A stretch of 64,000 bases of DNA, from positions 14,112,317 through 14,176,316 of the forward strand of contig NC_084806.1 of the NCBI RefSeq assembly GCF_963583255.1. Direction: 5' to 3'. The DNA is from Pyrus communis. Lineage: Eukaryota; Streptophyta; Magnoliopsida; Rosales; Rosaceae. This document shows positions 35,555 through 47,709 of this stretch, piece by piece (position 1 is the first letter of the stretch; each line of letters begins with the position of its first letter). The notes beneath the pieces are model-generated. The model was given only the letters and a program-made list of their open reading frames with translations, was not told where the DNA came from and did not search any database. Position numbers and translations under genes: made by a program.

Positions 35555-35780
35555 AAGGAAAAGGATCCTCGCTGGATCCTTTTCCTGGGATCCTAGGGAT
35601 CCAGTGATTGTGACCGTTTATCGTACATCGTGCGATCAGTTTTTGTTAGGTACTATTTATATTTAATTTTTAAAATTTAAATTTTGAAAAGATTTCTGAT
35701 CGCACGATGTACGACGAACGGTCATGATCACGGAATCCCTAGGATCCCTAAGAAAAAGGATCCAACGAGGGTCCTTTGCC
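35555..35780. mobile_element. Fold-back MITE A (226 bp)
   Basis: About 90-bp arms face each other: aaggaaaaggatcctcgctg, tcctagggatcc and cgtacatcgtgcgatcag on the left are mirrored on the right (ctgatcgcacgatgtacg, then ggatcccta, then ggatccaacgaggg). It is flanked by gttaaaa at 35548-35554 and 35781-35787. There is no coding capacity, and transcripts through it would form a long hairpin. Confidence 0.8.
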
Positions 35781-35792
35781 GTTAAAACAATA

Positions 35793-36181
35793 GGCCTAAT
35801 TGGATTATTAGTCCCTGTGGTCATAGGGTAGTTGGAAGATAGTCCATGTGGTTAAAAAAACTAGGATTTAAGCCCTTGTGGTGAAGTCTGTTAGGATTTA
35901 TGTCCAAAATTGAAAATTTCGTCAACTCTCCATTAATTATTAGCACGCGAGCCACACATATTAGACTAAAACAGAACTCTCTGTTAATTGTTAGCACGTG
36001 GGGCATACATGTGAGGCTAACTTTATATTTTTAGTCTCACAAGTGAGCCTCATGTGCTAATCCTGATTTTGGCTTAAACCCTAGCAAACTTCACCACATG
36101 GACTTAAATCCTAATTTTTTTACCATAGAAGCTATCTTCTAACTATCTTATCACCACAACGACTATTAATCCAATTAAGCC
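35793..36181. mobile_element. Mutator-like MITE B (389 bp)
   Basis: Long terminal inverted repeats begin ggcctaattggattattagt at the left and end actattaatccaattaagcc at the right, extending about 90 bp inward. The flanking 9-bp sequences aaaacaata (35784-35792) and aaaaaaata (36182-36190) match at 8 of 9 positions, the duplication length of Mutator-like elements. The left duplication overlaps the right flank of MITE A, so this element landed at the very edge of the first. Confidence 0.8.
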
Positions 36182-36190
36182 AAAAAAATA

Positions 36191-36950
36191 TTGAAATTCT
36201 GCTAATGTTGGGTTGAGAATCGCACAGCATACCAGACCCGCCTGACCTGATCCGATCTCGTTGAGTCCGCATTGCAATTTACACGATTCGATTTTCTTGC
36301 ATCAAACATGCCGTCTGTATTTCGCGGCACCATTGCACCACCGCACCACCATTATACCACACCCGTATTTGCACTGCTGCTCTGACTTGAACCACCATGC
36401 TCGACATCCATAATTCATCATCGCACTGCCATTGCACCATCTCTTCGTCCTGCACCAGACTCGACTCAAGATCCAACGACCTACGAACGAGTACCCTGCA
36501 TCCTACTACTCGACCTCGCATTAGACCCACCTAGTCAATGACACACATCAATACCAAGCCCAAACCACACCAGTGCTCACCTGCCCTCCGCTACGCATTA
36601 GTGCACTCCCGAACTATCTGAATTGGACAATTCAGGAATCAGTTAGATCGCAAAGATGCATATTGCATCTACATGCACATCCAAGAAACTCTTAAACGGA
36701 TCTAAGATTTTTTCGAATTTATTATACGAAGTTAATCTATATAATTAACTTCATATAAACGGTTATGAAAATTTAAACCATGATTTCCCTAGGCTAATGT
36801 TGCACAAGTTAAATTCAACTAAGCTACATATGTTTCGATAACACACAAGCTCAAAATTTCATATAACCCATAACTTCAACATACATATATATCACAATTA
36901 AATAGGTTAAAACTTACTAGAAATAATAAATTAAGAGATAAACATCTTAT
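36191..36950. other. Spacer with low-complexity cacc-rich stretch
   Basis: A cacc/ccaccg-rich part at about 36325-36520 gives a long antisense frame without domain character. A small palindrome gaagttaat...attaacttc lies at about 36728-36755. No gene is called. Confidence 0.5.
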
Positions 36951-37221
36951 TGTTGTAGGCATAATTTACTGAACAATTATGGAGGCCATAGAGAGAAGGG
37001 TGCGGCAATAGTAGAGAGAAGATAGAGATGTGTAATTGTGAGGTGTGTTCTATTCCACCTCATTGTGCCTTTATTTATAGTAGTAAGGAAGGTTAATTCC
37101 ATACCCTTTTAGGATTACGACTCTAAAAGGATAATATCTAATCCCTAAGGAATATCCCAAGATATACCTAGATACACTAGGATTCACACAATCATATTCC
37201 TAATCTAACAGGAATGCAGCA
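36951..37221 (-). repeat. 3' LTR of the Tork-like copia
   Basis: Matches 43380-43617. On the minus strand it starts tgctgcattcctg after the purine-rich ctcaaggtggag, the probable polypurine tract. Confidence 0.85.
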
Positions 37222-37689
37222 CTCCACCTTGAGTGTGTAAATACTCAAACAAATGGCGCATCAGGTCTTCAACGATGAAGTAAGTATAGTTGATGAAGTT
37301 GTCAGCACAATGAACGAATGTGAGTCTCAAATTAACGGAAGAATGCATCAAAGGTAAAACTCAAAAAACCTCACTACGGTAAAAGCCAATGTGGGAGAAA
37401 AACCCATAAACTAAGGAGAAAAATGAGAAGTTGCATTAAGTCAAAACTATATGTCTTTTGGACGCAAGTAGAAGAGCTCACACAGGTATGATTAGCCTAG
37501 GATGGGTGCCTTATCAAAACCTAGTTAGGTAGCAAAAACCCAATGGGAAAAATGCTCCTAATCGTAGGGAAAAAGTGTACATTAAGATCAAGTGAGTATA
37601 CTTCTAGATGCTTCCCCTGAGTTTGACAGAACTTCCAAATGAGAACTACAAACATTACATATGAATAGTTAGGCACACCATTTCCTCAG

Positions 37690-40320
37690 ACAAGCTTCTG
37701 CAAGGTTGACTTCGGTAGTGACGTCATGTAGAGGTCGACAAGGTTGTCTAGGATCAGCTAGCATGCCTTCAATCTCCTGATGCTTTGTTGATATGATGTA
37801 GATGTAATTTATCTTGGCATTGACTTCGTTGATGTATCATGTCTCCGTCAGGTTGATACATGCAACATAGTCTTCATGGATGGTCATTGGGACTCAACGA
37901 TGAATGAAAATAGCAAGTACTTCGAATATGCTTAACAAGAACTTCTAACCATGTCTCACTTGTGGCATAGTGAAGTGAGGTGAGTCTTGGAACGATTTGA
38001 AGATTTCGCAACTAAGGTCATATCATGGACCTCCAAGATATTGTGATATCCCTAATGGTAAAGACATAATCATTCGGGGATTTTGCCTTGTGCGGGTTTG
38101 ATAAGTAATTAGCATCAGCATAACAATAAAGCAAGCATTATTTTGAGGATCAGGGGGGTTGGATCCACTCGAGATGCGTTGGGATTTTCCTAAATTCATA
38201 GTACCTTCAGGGTACATCTTTAATACCAATTTAGTGGTTGCGAGTAGGCGCGGTGCTACATCTTTACCAATACAGCGAATGAGATGTCTTATCTAATACA
38301 ATGAGCTAAGTACAACAAAGCGCAAAGTTGAACTTAGATATGGAATTTCGGATTCCGTAACCTCTTCAAGGGTCTCATTTGCATATAATGTATGGACAAT
38401 CATAAGTATACTCCAAGATAACACATTTGGGGTGTAGTCCGACAGGTAGACTAAAGTACCATCAGAATAATGCTTCAACTTCAGGTCAAGGCATAAACGA
38501 GTTTTCCCAAGATCCTTTATCTCAAATTCCATCTTCAGGTGTGAGGCAGTTTTTTCAAGCTCTTTCAATGTCTTAGTGAGATTCGTGTCAACGACATAAA
38601 CTGTAACTTTAGTAATTCAAAACAAGACTTCGTTAAATATATCCCTGACTGATCAAATAATCATTTAGACGGCTATACCACATCCGTCAGATTGTTTCAT
38701 TCCATAAGTGAATGCCTCAAACGAGTTGAGAGGGTGTTCTATGGTTTGGAAATATTTGAACCAGTCCATGTAATTCTTCAGGAACTTACATGTAAATCTC
38801 CGTATATATATCACCATGGAGAAAACATTAACCACATTTCATAATACTGCTATAAATCACAGGATGTTTGAAAGAAACTTCATGATGTAAGGCATGCATC
38901 ATATCGTACTATTTCATTCATCTCAACATGTTTCTTTTCCCACTTGTAACATAACAGGGTTACCTTGGGCAGTGTAGGAACCATAGGTCCAAAACACACT
39001 TTGGTAAGGAATTTGACCGAGATTGCAATTTTGGTTGTCCAATCAGTTCTATGGTGTCACTTAATCAACGGAACATGGTTCAATATCATCGTTTTTCATT
39101 TATGTTGGTAGCTACCATATAAGTGAAAACATCATCGATGGTAATCTCATTTCAATTCCATTATCTCATCCAAACTAGTATATTGGACCAAGAACTTCAA
39201 GTCTCAAGAGTAATCTGGATTAATCTTATGAGATAAAAATGATTTAAGACAGTGATCAAGTTTAGATTCATTGTTGTGTCGTGATCTTCCTCTTCTTGGG
39301 AAGTGAATCCTATGAACTAAGTGATTTGTTGTGCTCCAGGACAAGGCAAATTGATTGGCTACTTGCCTGTGTATAAGACCGTCTAATAGGGATGGCACAC
39401 CCTTCGGGGATGTTGACTCGACGTCCGTTAAGTACATATATCCTTGCAGGCATGTTTGCAACTGGTATATGATCTCGTCACTTTAGCAAGATCAGAGGAA
39501 TGCGACTAGAGCAACATTCTAAAATCTAGAATACATCGCACTTGTTTATCACATTTGTGCGGTACGGGGATTGAGATGACACATAGTGGGCAACGTCCAC
39601 GTAAATTCGCACAGTTCTACAGGAATGTTGACGTTTTTATCTCCCTTTAACAGTGGGAAAATTGTCTCATTGAAGTGACTACCCGCAAATGAGCAGTAAA
39701 GAGATCGCATGCAAGGGCTTTAAGAGAGCTAAGGTGAAGAAGAATCATAATTGACAAAGATATACATCCTTCTTTGAGGACCCATATTGGTATGTTGCGG
39801 CAACGGAAATTGGCATATGGAATACACACCCAAATACATTAATACGAAAAGTGTCAGGTTCGTACCTAGTAACCAACTATAACGTCAAAATGGTTGGGTG
39901 GTAATAGGCCTCAAGGCGGACCAACATAGTTGCGTACAAGATTGCATAGCTTTGGCAGAAATCGAAAACTTGGTGCGTTCACCAAGATCCGAGCGATCAA
40001 TTAAATTACGCTTTTATGATCACTATGCGAGGCTGTTTTGGGGTGAACATGGGAATTTGATGTCCAATTATAAACCCAAGAGACATGCAATATTTTATCT
40101 AAAAATCGTCAATATAAACTCTCCGACATTATCCAGGCTTTTAGACTTTATGGGATAAGTAGGGTGATGAACCCTTAAAATCAGCCAAGTGGTTTAGCAT
40201 CTATATGTGTGGAGAAACATGTGACCGGTTTGTCAATTCATCAACCAAAGCCATAAGTATTTATATGGTCCGTAATTTGGTTAGAATAGTCCACATATAT
40301 TCCTTGAATCCACTGTGAAA
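37690..40320 (-). pseudogene. pol remnants of the Tork-like copia
   Basis: Reading the minus strand from high to low coordinates: an integrase C-terminal piece resembling IGPQRR...LTGDLFTA (about 39690-39820), a connecting piece ending LSHLDPRTAQ (about 39540-39600), and RT residues FEIKDLGKTRLCLDLKLKHY (about 38470-38530), the typical copia sequence downstream of the YVDD box. The YVDD region itself is not recovered. The RNase H end equivalent to NLADLFTK is at about 37690-37760. Stops and frameshifts occur throughout. Confidence 0.75.
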
Positions 40321-41364
40321 AAGGGGGTCATTTTGTAATGATTTAGAAAATCAATTTCCCACAATGAGCAAGCTTGGCAAAGTGTGTTTGTAAGCACAAT
40401 TTATTTACTTCAGGTAAGGAGATGCTGCATGGCATCATTGTTCTATTCTAAGTGTCCTAAATGGTCGTGCCAAAGTAAGTAAACTGCTCAATCACCCAGG
40501 CTCTAGGCTGGCCACATATGGCATGTTCCCAGTTGGGAGTAGCCCATTAGCCCCAAATCAAAGCTTCAAGCTCATTTTTGGAGGTGGTGTAAAGATATTT
40601 CAGTCTATTTTCTTCAGTGGTTTCATTCATGATCATTGTTCTCTTGAATATCCTTAGAAAAACTCAACAATGTTCTTCCGAAACGGATAGAGTTTAAGGT
40701 CTCTGACTTGATAATTCAATACCATTCATACAACAAGGAGTGTGCCAATGCTCTTAATCAAGTTAGATAGACAGGATGTTGTTGCTAGAGATGTGATTTA
40801 GGTGTAAAGTTAGTGTGCATAGTATTGCATTGATCCAGACAACTAACTTTCCCACATTTCTACCTAATCACTTGTTTAATTGAATTTGGTCACATGTATA
40901 CAAGAAACATGATTCAATTAACTCGTATTCGAGGACAATATCAATAAGATTATCCATAACAAAAATAAACACCAAATGGGAATCCAAGAACATAGAAAAA
41001 TGTTCACGAAGTAAACCAAAGTTACTAGGGTGGATTTGGTCAACAAGGCCATTCATGTCAAAATTCTGCTTTTCCAACAGTTTTTGGTGGAGCAAAATTA
41101 GTCTCACATATTGACTACTAGAATGATACTCCTTAACAACATTGGTAGGGGCACGAATAGGTGCATAACCAATGATTTATTCCATCGAGATGGAAGTAGA
41201 TTCTGCAGGGTTGAGGTTTGGGAATACTATATTCTTGAAGTTTTAGGTATTAGGTACCAAGGATCACGGTTTGGGCATGATGCCACACCTTGGCAGGCCC
41301 TAATTCTACCATATGTTGTAAAAACAAAACTTGAAATTGGATTGTGAAAGGGACAAACCTAGAC

Positions 41365-41612
41365 TTGGGTTCGGTAGGCTCTAGCCGAAGTTGAAGGGGT
41401 CTGTTCGGTAGGCCACTGCCGAAACAGAGCATTACCGTTTAGTGCATCTCTATTGAAGCAGGGCATGCCTTTCGATGCATCCCTGCCGAAGTAGGGCATC
41501 ACCATTTGGTAGGCTTTGACCGAATTTGGTTGAGCCATTCGGTAGACTCCAGCCCAACTAGGTCTATACCGTTCGGTAGACTCTAGCCGAAGCTGAACCT
41601 ATACCTTTCTCT
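41365..41612. repeat. Degenerate 'ttcggtag...ccgaa' repeat cluster
   Basis: The words ttcggtaggctctagccgaa, ttcggtaggccactgccgaa, ttcggtagactccagcc and ttcggtagactctagccgaa recur at intervals of roughly 40-60 bp. Each word is a near-palindrome that could form a hairpin. It lies in the leader/gag part of the Tork-like copia. Confidence 0.7.
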
Positions 41613-42833
41613 CATGTTTGTGGTAGTAATCAAATCCGAGAATTTGGTAAACTTCTATTCTCTGCACTGCTGCCTCAGGAGGGAGTTAGAAACATTGAAG
41701 GACGAGAAAAAGTATTCTCCAGTCAAAATTCTATCATATTTATAAACTTCAGAATCGTACGCATTCATGGACATAATCATGGTGTGCCAAAGAGCCAAGG
41801 AATCCTTGTTCGGGAGGTACTTCCGTTTGTAATGCTTTGGGCATAAGTCTTCAAATGAAGATCATGGCGAAGGCTTATTTAGCTCCTCCTTGCCATTGTT
41901 GGCTTAAATGGTTTCTCAGCTTCTTGATAGTCAAGTGGAGATTCACGTTTTGTACTCCACATAAAGTAATTTATATTAGAAATGTCCAAATCAGGAAAAG
42001 TGATCTTCTGGTTAATAATTTTGGATTTCTTGTCGGATTAACGGACTACTGGTTACTTTTAATTAATTCAATAAATCGGGACCATTCGGGGTTGATCGTA
42101 GAAGCAAAAATAAAGTTTGTCTAGGCCCATTTATTATTTAATGTTGGCTACAAGCCACACAAGAAAAATAAGGCCCAAATTGGGCTCGGGCTAGCTGCAT
42201 TGGGCAGCCCAATAACAAGCAAAGCAGGCATGCTTGCTTTGATGTCATGGGCCAAAACAAAATGAAGCCCAAGTGGGCTGGTGGGAAAAATTAGCCCAGC
42301 TTCAGGCTGGCTACAGGCCGAGAGGGCAACGAGCCCAGGAAATAAATAAAAAAAACATGAAGCCCAAGTGGGCTAAGCCTGGACAAGGCCCAAAAAGGGT
42401 GTGGTTGATTCGGGGCACCCCACCTACACCGGGTGTGTGGTATCGCCGGGGAAGAAGGTGGCGCAGTCTCGGCGGCGACGATATCAGTCCAAAACCAAGG
42501 TTGGAATCCGTAAAACATCAACATGAAATGATCGCGATGTCGGAGAAGTCCAAAAACTCGAAGATTCTGCGGGAATCTCTCAAATCCATTCGAAAAAAAT
42601 CTGCCCACGAAGACGACTGCGGATCATCGAATTTTGTGAAAATAATCTGTCAGCATCAAGAGTTTCACCTGGAAATATGGTGAATCCTGTGATGCAGGTG
42701 ACAAAACGCTAAAAAAAGGCATCGTCTCGAACCTGGGAGTGGTTTTGGGCATCTAGGTTTTTGGGGCAGAGCCGGCTTGGCTCCTCTGACTTTGGTGCAA
42801 ACGTGGCTACAAGCCACGACTCAGCCGAGGTTT

Positions 42834-42835
<2 letters not shown>

Positions 42836-42864
<29 letters not shown>

Positions 42865-43027
42865 CAGATTTTAATTTTTTTCTTTTTCGATTTCTAGGTT
42901 TAAAAAAACTCTAATTGCTTCTATGTTTTTTTTTTTTTCCTTCGATTCTTTGACTCACATATTCTAACAAAAATTGCATAATGCATGAAATGTATAAATA
43001 CATATTGACAAATATATGAAACATATA

Positions 43028-43066
<39 letters not shown>
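42836..43066. repeat. Poly-T run and (AT)n microsatellite
   Basis: A T-run at about 42836-42864 and an alternating AT tract at about 43028-43066, both inside the leader region of the Tork-like copia. Confidence 0.9.
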
Positions 43067-43070
<4 letters not shown>

Positions 43071-43379
43071 TTCATGCAACATGAGGAATGTTTTCATGCT
43101 TCATGGTCATTTCAAATATTTTCCTTTATTTTAAGCGTATCTAACTGGCAGAAAACAAAAAAGCCTTTGAATTTGCAAAAGATCCATCTCAGAAAGCTGG
43201 AATTGCATCTCTAATGCGTTGTATCACGTTCAACACAGAAAAATTAAATTGCATCAATAGCATGTAGATCAATTCAATAAAATAATAAATTAATCATAAA
43301 AAGAATGATTAAAACGTAATACTCTCCTAATTGAAGCACAAACTCTTTTTAGCACAACGTCAAGAACGTGCTGATAATG

Positions 43380-43617
43380 TGTTGTAAGCATAATTTACTG
43401 AACAACTATGGACGCCATAGAGAGAGGGGTGTGGCAATAGTAGAGAGAGATGTGTAATTGTGGGGTGTGTTCTATTTCACCCCATTGTGCCTTTATTTAT
43501 AGTAGTAGGGAAGGTTAATTCCTTACCCCTTTAGGATTACAACTCTAATAGAATAATATCTCCCAAGATACACTAGGATTTATACAATTACATTCCTAAT
43601 CTAATAGGACTACAACA
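43380..43617 (-). repeat. 5' LTR of the Tork-like copia
   Basis: Partner of 36951-37221. On the minus strand it is followed by cattatcagcacgttcttga, a plausible primer-site region. It lacks about 30 bp present in the other LTR around the cctaaggaatatccc segment. Confidence 0.85.
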
Positions 43618-44189
43618 TTTCTTTAATTTTTTTTTCAAACCAGGTACAAACGTACAACAAACAAAATTAATTAATCCCACAATTAACCAAAAAATATTTA
43701 ACAAATAAAAAAAATAACATTAAATCAATTAGTTGAGAGAGAGGGGACCTATGGGTGATGAAGTGGGTGAGAGACAGAGAGAGAGAGAGAATTTTGCACG
43801 AGGAGAGAGTAGCATGGCTATGGGGAGGAAGAATAAAAGAAAGGAGAAGGAGAAAGAGAAGGCACATACCTTTTTAATGAATATGGTTTTATCCAACAAA
43901 ATGATTTGTTGGGCAAAACTAAGAGCGTGTCGAGTAAACAAAGTGTTAGAGGTTTTGACAAGTCATTGTGGAGCTTTGCCCAATGGTTAACACACGTGGC
44001 CTAACAAAATGGTTCAGCTGGCAAACTTCCTTAAGCCGACGAACTAAAATTTCATCAGGCAAATGCTAACACAGTATGTGCCAATATTTCCCCTATGAGC
44101 CAAAACATTGCCTAGGGAATAATATTTTGCCTTGCAAAATTTTGCCGTCGTGCAAAGCCTTTGATAAAACTCAAAATGTTGACCGGGTT
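43618..44189. other. Spacer, probably part of an interrupted DNA transposon
   Basis: The frame at 43733-43990 is a Glu/Arg/Lys-rich translation of a purine-rich (GAGAGA) stretch and shows no domain. Sequence at about 43990-44189 continues in style at 50793-50890, beyond the young copia, and may be a CACTA-like relic. Confidence 0.4.
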
Positions 44190-44194
44190 TACCC

Positions 44195-44360
44195 TATTAG
44201 GAAAGTATTTCCATTACATTGAATAATTAGAATACAGAGATATTTATACAAAGAGCTATATTTTGACAGCTCATCAAAATCTAACCTATAACTATCCAAT
44301 AACAAACTAACTGTCCAATGACTAATTACAACAGAAAATCGAGATAAACTATCCTTAATA
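44195..44360 (-). repeat. 3' LTR of the young copia (166 bp)
   Basis: Same length as its partner at 50622-50787. The adjacent bases on the minus strand, tttgagggggca, are the polypurine tract. Confidence 0.93.
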
Positions 44361-44399
44361 TGCCCCCTCAAACTGAACATAGGCAACTGAAGTGATAGT

Positions 44400-47300
44400 T
44401 TGTCTTTGAGGAACAGAAAACGAGACTTGGATAGAGATTTAGTGCAGATATCGGCAATTTGATCATGTGAACACACAAACTGAACAGTTACAGCTTTAGA
44501 GAGGACTTTTGCCCTATTAAAATGATAGTCAATCTCCACATGTTTAGTCCTTGCATGAAACAAAGGATTTTTGGCTAAGGAAATCGCATAAATGTTATCA
44601 CACCACAATTTTGGAGGATAAGGGAGAGAACACCAACATCAACAAGCAATTTACAAAGCCAAGAAAGCTCAGCAGCAGTGCTAGCAAGAGAACAATACTC
44701 TGCTTCAGTGGAGGTACGAGCCACTGTTAGTTGCTTTTTAGCACTCCAACTAATAAGAGAGTTCCCCAAAAAAATACAAAACCCTCCAGTTGATATTCTG
44801 TCCGAAGCACACCCTGCCTAATCAGCATTGGAAAAGACATTAACAGTGAGAGAACTTGAAGCTTTTGGAAACCAGAGACCTGAATCAAGAGTGCCTTTCA
44901 AATATCGCAATATTCTTTTGACTGCCTGCAAGTGAGACTGCCGAGGTTGATGCATAAACTGACAAACCAAGTTGACAGCAAAGGAGAGATCCGGTCTAAA
45001 CCAAGTAAGGTATTGTAACCCTCCTACAATTGATCTGTACTCCTCTGGATTAGAGAGCAATGAAGAAGAGTGATCTAGTTTTGATGTACTTAGAGGTGTA
45101 GCACAAGGTTTTGCACCAGCCATGTTGGTCTTGGTAAGTAAATCAAGGATATATTTGGTTTAGGAAATGAAAATACCAGATGAGGACCTTTTTACCTCAA
45201 TCCTAAGGAAAAAAATGAAGAGGACCCAAATCCTTGATTCGAAAGAGAGAACTCAATTGAGCTATTATGTCCTTGCAAGCTTGTGAAGATGGACTCGTGA
45301 CCAAGATGTCATCAACATAGATTAGGATAAACACCAAAGAGGGATCCTTCTTGACAAAAAGAGAGTGATCATTCTGTGATCCATGAAAGCCCATTGAGTT
45401 AAGTGCACCGTGAAGCCTCTCATACTAGGCTCGAGGAGCCTGCTTTAGTCCATAAAGGCTCTTGTGTAGCTTGCAAACATAGTGTGGCTTTGTAGGGTCT
45501 TGAAAGCCAAATGGTTGTTGCATAAACACATTTTCAGAGATATTGCCATGTAAAAATGCATTTGTAATATCTAGTTGGTTGAGAAACCAATCATACTGGG
45601 ATGCAAGTGTGAGAAGAAGCCTGATAGTAACTGGTTTAGCCACAGGACTGAAAGTTTCTGTATAATCTAAACCCTCCTGTTAATAAAAACCCTTGGCTAC
45701 TAAACGAACCGTATATCTATCAATAGAACCATCAGCTTTCCTTTTGATTCGGAACACCCATTTGTAGCCAACAGGATTTTGAAAAGGATGTGGGGGAACA
45801 AGAAACCAAGTTCTTGTGTTAACCAGTGCATTAAATTCCTCTTGCATAGCCTGTCTCCAGTGAGGGTATTTGGAGGCATGGAGATAAATAGCAGGAAGAT
45901 AATCTGCAGAAATATGTGAAGGAGAGGATGTTTAGTGGCTGAATAGGCTTTGGGTTAAAAAATGCAGGATATGGATCTTGTTTGCATAAGGTGAGTGTTT
46001 AGAGGAGGGGTTGGTGAGATATGTGGGGAAGGAGGAAAAACAGGGTGGAGGGAGGTAGTAATATGAGAGGAAGAGGTTGAGTTAGGAAATGAGGCAGGTT
46101 GGTTGGTTGAGGTAGGAGGAGGAGAAATATAAGATGATGCAGTGAGCTTGGTGAAGGTAAGAGTGGAAGGAATGAGAGAGGAAATTGGAGAAGATGAGGA
46201 GAATGAGGATGAAACTAGACAAACTTCATGAAATGGGAAGGTCAGTTCATAAAAAATGACATGCCTCGAAATATAAACCTTTTTGGAGTGAATATCAAGA
46301 CATTTATAGCCCTTGTGATTGAGACTATAGCCAAGAAAGACACAGGGCTTACTTTTGGGTTCAAGTTTAGAAGCTACATAGGGTTTTAGCCAAGGAAAAC
46401 ACCTGCACCCAAAAACTTTAAGGGTTGTATAATTTGGAGACTTGCTAAAAAGTTGTTCCCAATGACAGGATCGAGACATAGTAGGCAATCTGTTGATGAG
46501 ATAAATTGTTGTGGAGAATGCTTCAACCCAGTAAACATGAGGGACATGAGAAGCAACTAAAAGTGTGTGAGCAACTTGTACTAAATGTTGATGGTTACGC
46601 TCCACACAACCATTTTGTTTTAGTGTGTGAGGGCATGAGAGTTGATGATGAATACCATTGTCTTTAAGATATTAAGTAAACACGAAACTAAGGAATTCAC
46701 CTCCAGAATCAGATCGTAAAGTGACAACTTTATTATTGAATAAAGATTCAGCAAGAGCTTTGAATTCAACAAAAGTTTTGAATACTTCAGATATACATTT
46801 GATCGGAAAGAACCAACTATATCAAGTGAAATCATCCATTATAAGAAGATAAAACTGATAGCCAGATACAGAGAGCAGTGAAGCTGGACTCCAAACATCT
46901 GCGTGTAAAAGTTCCAAAGGTCTAATTGTAACACTAGAAGTTGATAGAAATGGCGGTTTTGAGCTTTTACCCAATGCACAATCTGAACAGAAAGTTTTAT
47001 TTATACTAGTAGTGAGAGGAATACTAGACTTAGAAACAAGTTTATGTAAAACTTTGAAAGAGGGATAACCTAATTTTGATGCCAAATCTCTAGAGAAGCT
47101 TTGACAGTGGCTGCACAAAGCTTAAGCGAACCATCATTGACAGATGCAGTGAAAGGATAAAACCCATTTTGTACAGGTTCTTTAAAAAAGCGTCTTCTCC
47201 GAAGTAAGATCCTTCACAGTGAAGTGAAAAGGATATAGATGAATTGAACACCAATTATCAAGGATAAATTTATTTGCAGAGAGTAAATCTTGCTTTAAAT

Positions 47301-47530
47301 CAGGCACATGTAACACATCATGCAAAACAAAGCGATGCTGAGGAGTTAATATAGAGGAAGAACCATAATTAGATATAGGCAAACCTTTGCCATCACCAAT
47401 GTAGACTTGTTCAGGGCCTGTGTATGGTTTTGGATGTTGAAGATTCACCATAGAACTTGTCATATATGAGCTAGCTCCCGGATCAAGAAGCTAAGAAGGA
47501 GAAGCAGTCTGTGAAGGATTAGCACACATA
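44400..47530 (-). pseudogene. pol of the young copia (protease, integrase, RT, RNase H)
   Basis: On the minus strand from 47530 downwards: a protease active site reading DPGAS where DSG or DTG is usual; the pre-integrase HHCC region ending CSDCALGKSSKPPF (about 46960); integrase core residues HADVWSP, LRSDSGGEF and ERNHQ, the DDE set; integrase C-terminal FGCRCFPWLKPY and CVFLGYS. RT follows with [21 protein letters not shown] and an intact YVDDILV (about 45310-45335). RNase H is readable at [22 protein letters not shown] (about 44540-44605). Stops separate the blocks (near 46605, 46836, 45424, 45200 and after 44818), so it is recently inactivated. Confidence 0.88.
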
Positions 47531-47709
47531 GCCATTTAAGAATGGCGATTACCAAACTAAGGATTCATACGGTGAGGGCAATTAGATGCTTCATGATCAT
47601 ACTGACGACATATTTGACAAGTGGTTCGTTTTCCACTGAAATTAGAACCCGAGCAGCCTCCACAATTATTCCTCTGAGTATAACGATTGTAATTCTGACA
47701 CTGATTGTT
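47531..47709 (-). pseudogene. gag zinc knuckle of the young copia (5' side cut by a nested LTR)
   Basis: The minus strand reads a Gly/Asn/Tyr-rich linker then CQICRQYDHEASNC, a CX2CX4HX4C zinc knuckle for nucleic-acid packaging. The coding sequence continues in frame style at 49499 and beyond, on the other side of the nested LTR. Confidence 0.85.

Larger units (their letters stand above)
36951..43617 (-). mobile_element. Ty1/copia retrotransposon (Tork-like), minus strand, heavily decayed
   Basis: LTRs of about 271 bp (36951-37221) and 238 bp (43380-43617) share aattatgc..., the ggtgtgttctatt block and the tgttgta/tacaaca ends. Between them minus-strand pieces of copia integrase, RT and RNase H are readable at about 37690-40320. 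The right-hand half (about 40320-43380) should be gag and leader but is too degraded to read. Flanking pentamers (cttat, tttct) do not match, so no target duplication is claimed. Confidence 0.82.

Noticed and set aside
36279..36530. An 83-residue minus-strand frame
   Set aside because: It comes from a cacc-rich low-complexity stretch and has no domain.
36722..36765. A palindrome with tatacgaagtta and taacttcatata that resembles a loxP site
   Set aside because: The spacer length and several arm bases do not match loxP, it lies in AT-rich spacer, and nothing else suggests engineered DNA.
41365..41612. CRISPR-like reading of the palindromic repeat cluster
   Set aside because: Spacing is irregular, words are degenerate and the genome is eukaryotic.
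42273..42683. A 136-residue open frame on +
   Set aside because: It lies in the leader/gag part of the minus-strand Tork-like copia, has no domain, and an equally long frame occupies the other strand.
36946..43622. A target duplication around the Tork-like copia (cttat/tttct)
   Set aside because: Only 3 of 5 positions match, no better than chance.
43733..43990. An Arg/Glu/Lys-rich frame
   Set aside because: It translates a purine-rich gagaga stretch; low complexity explains the openness.
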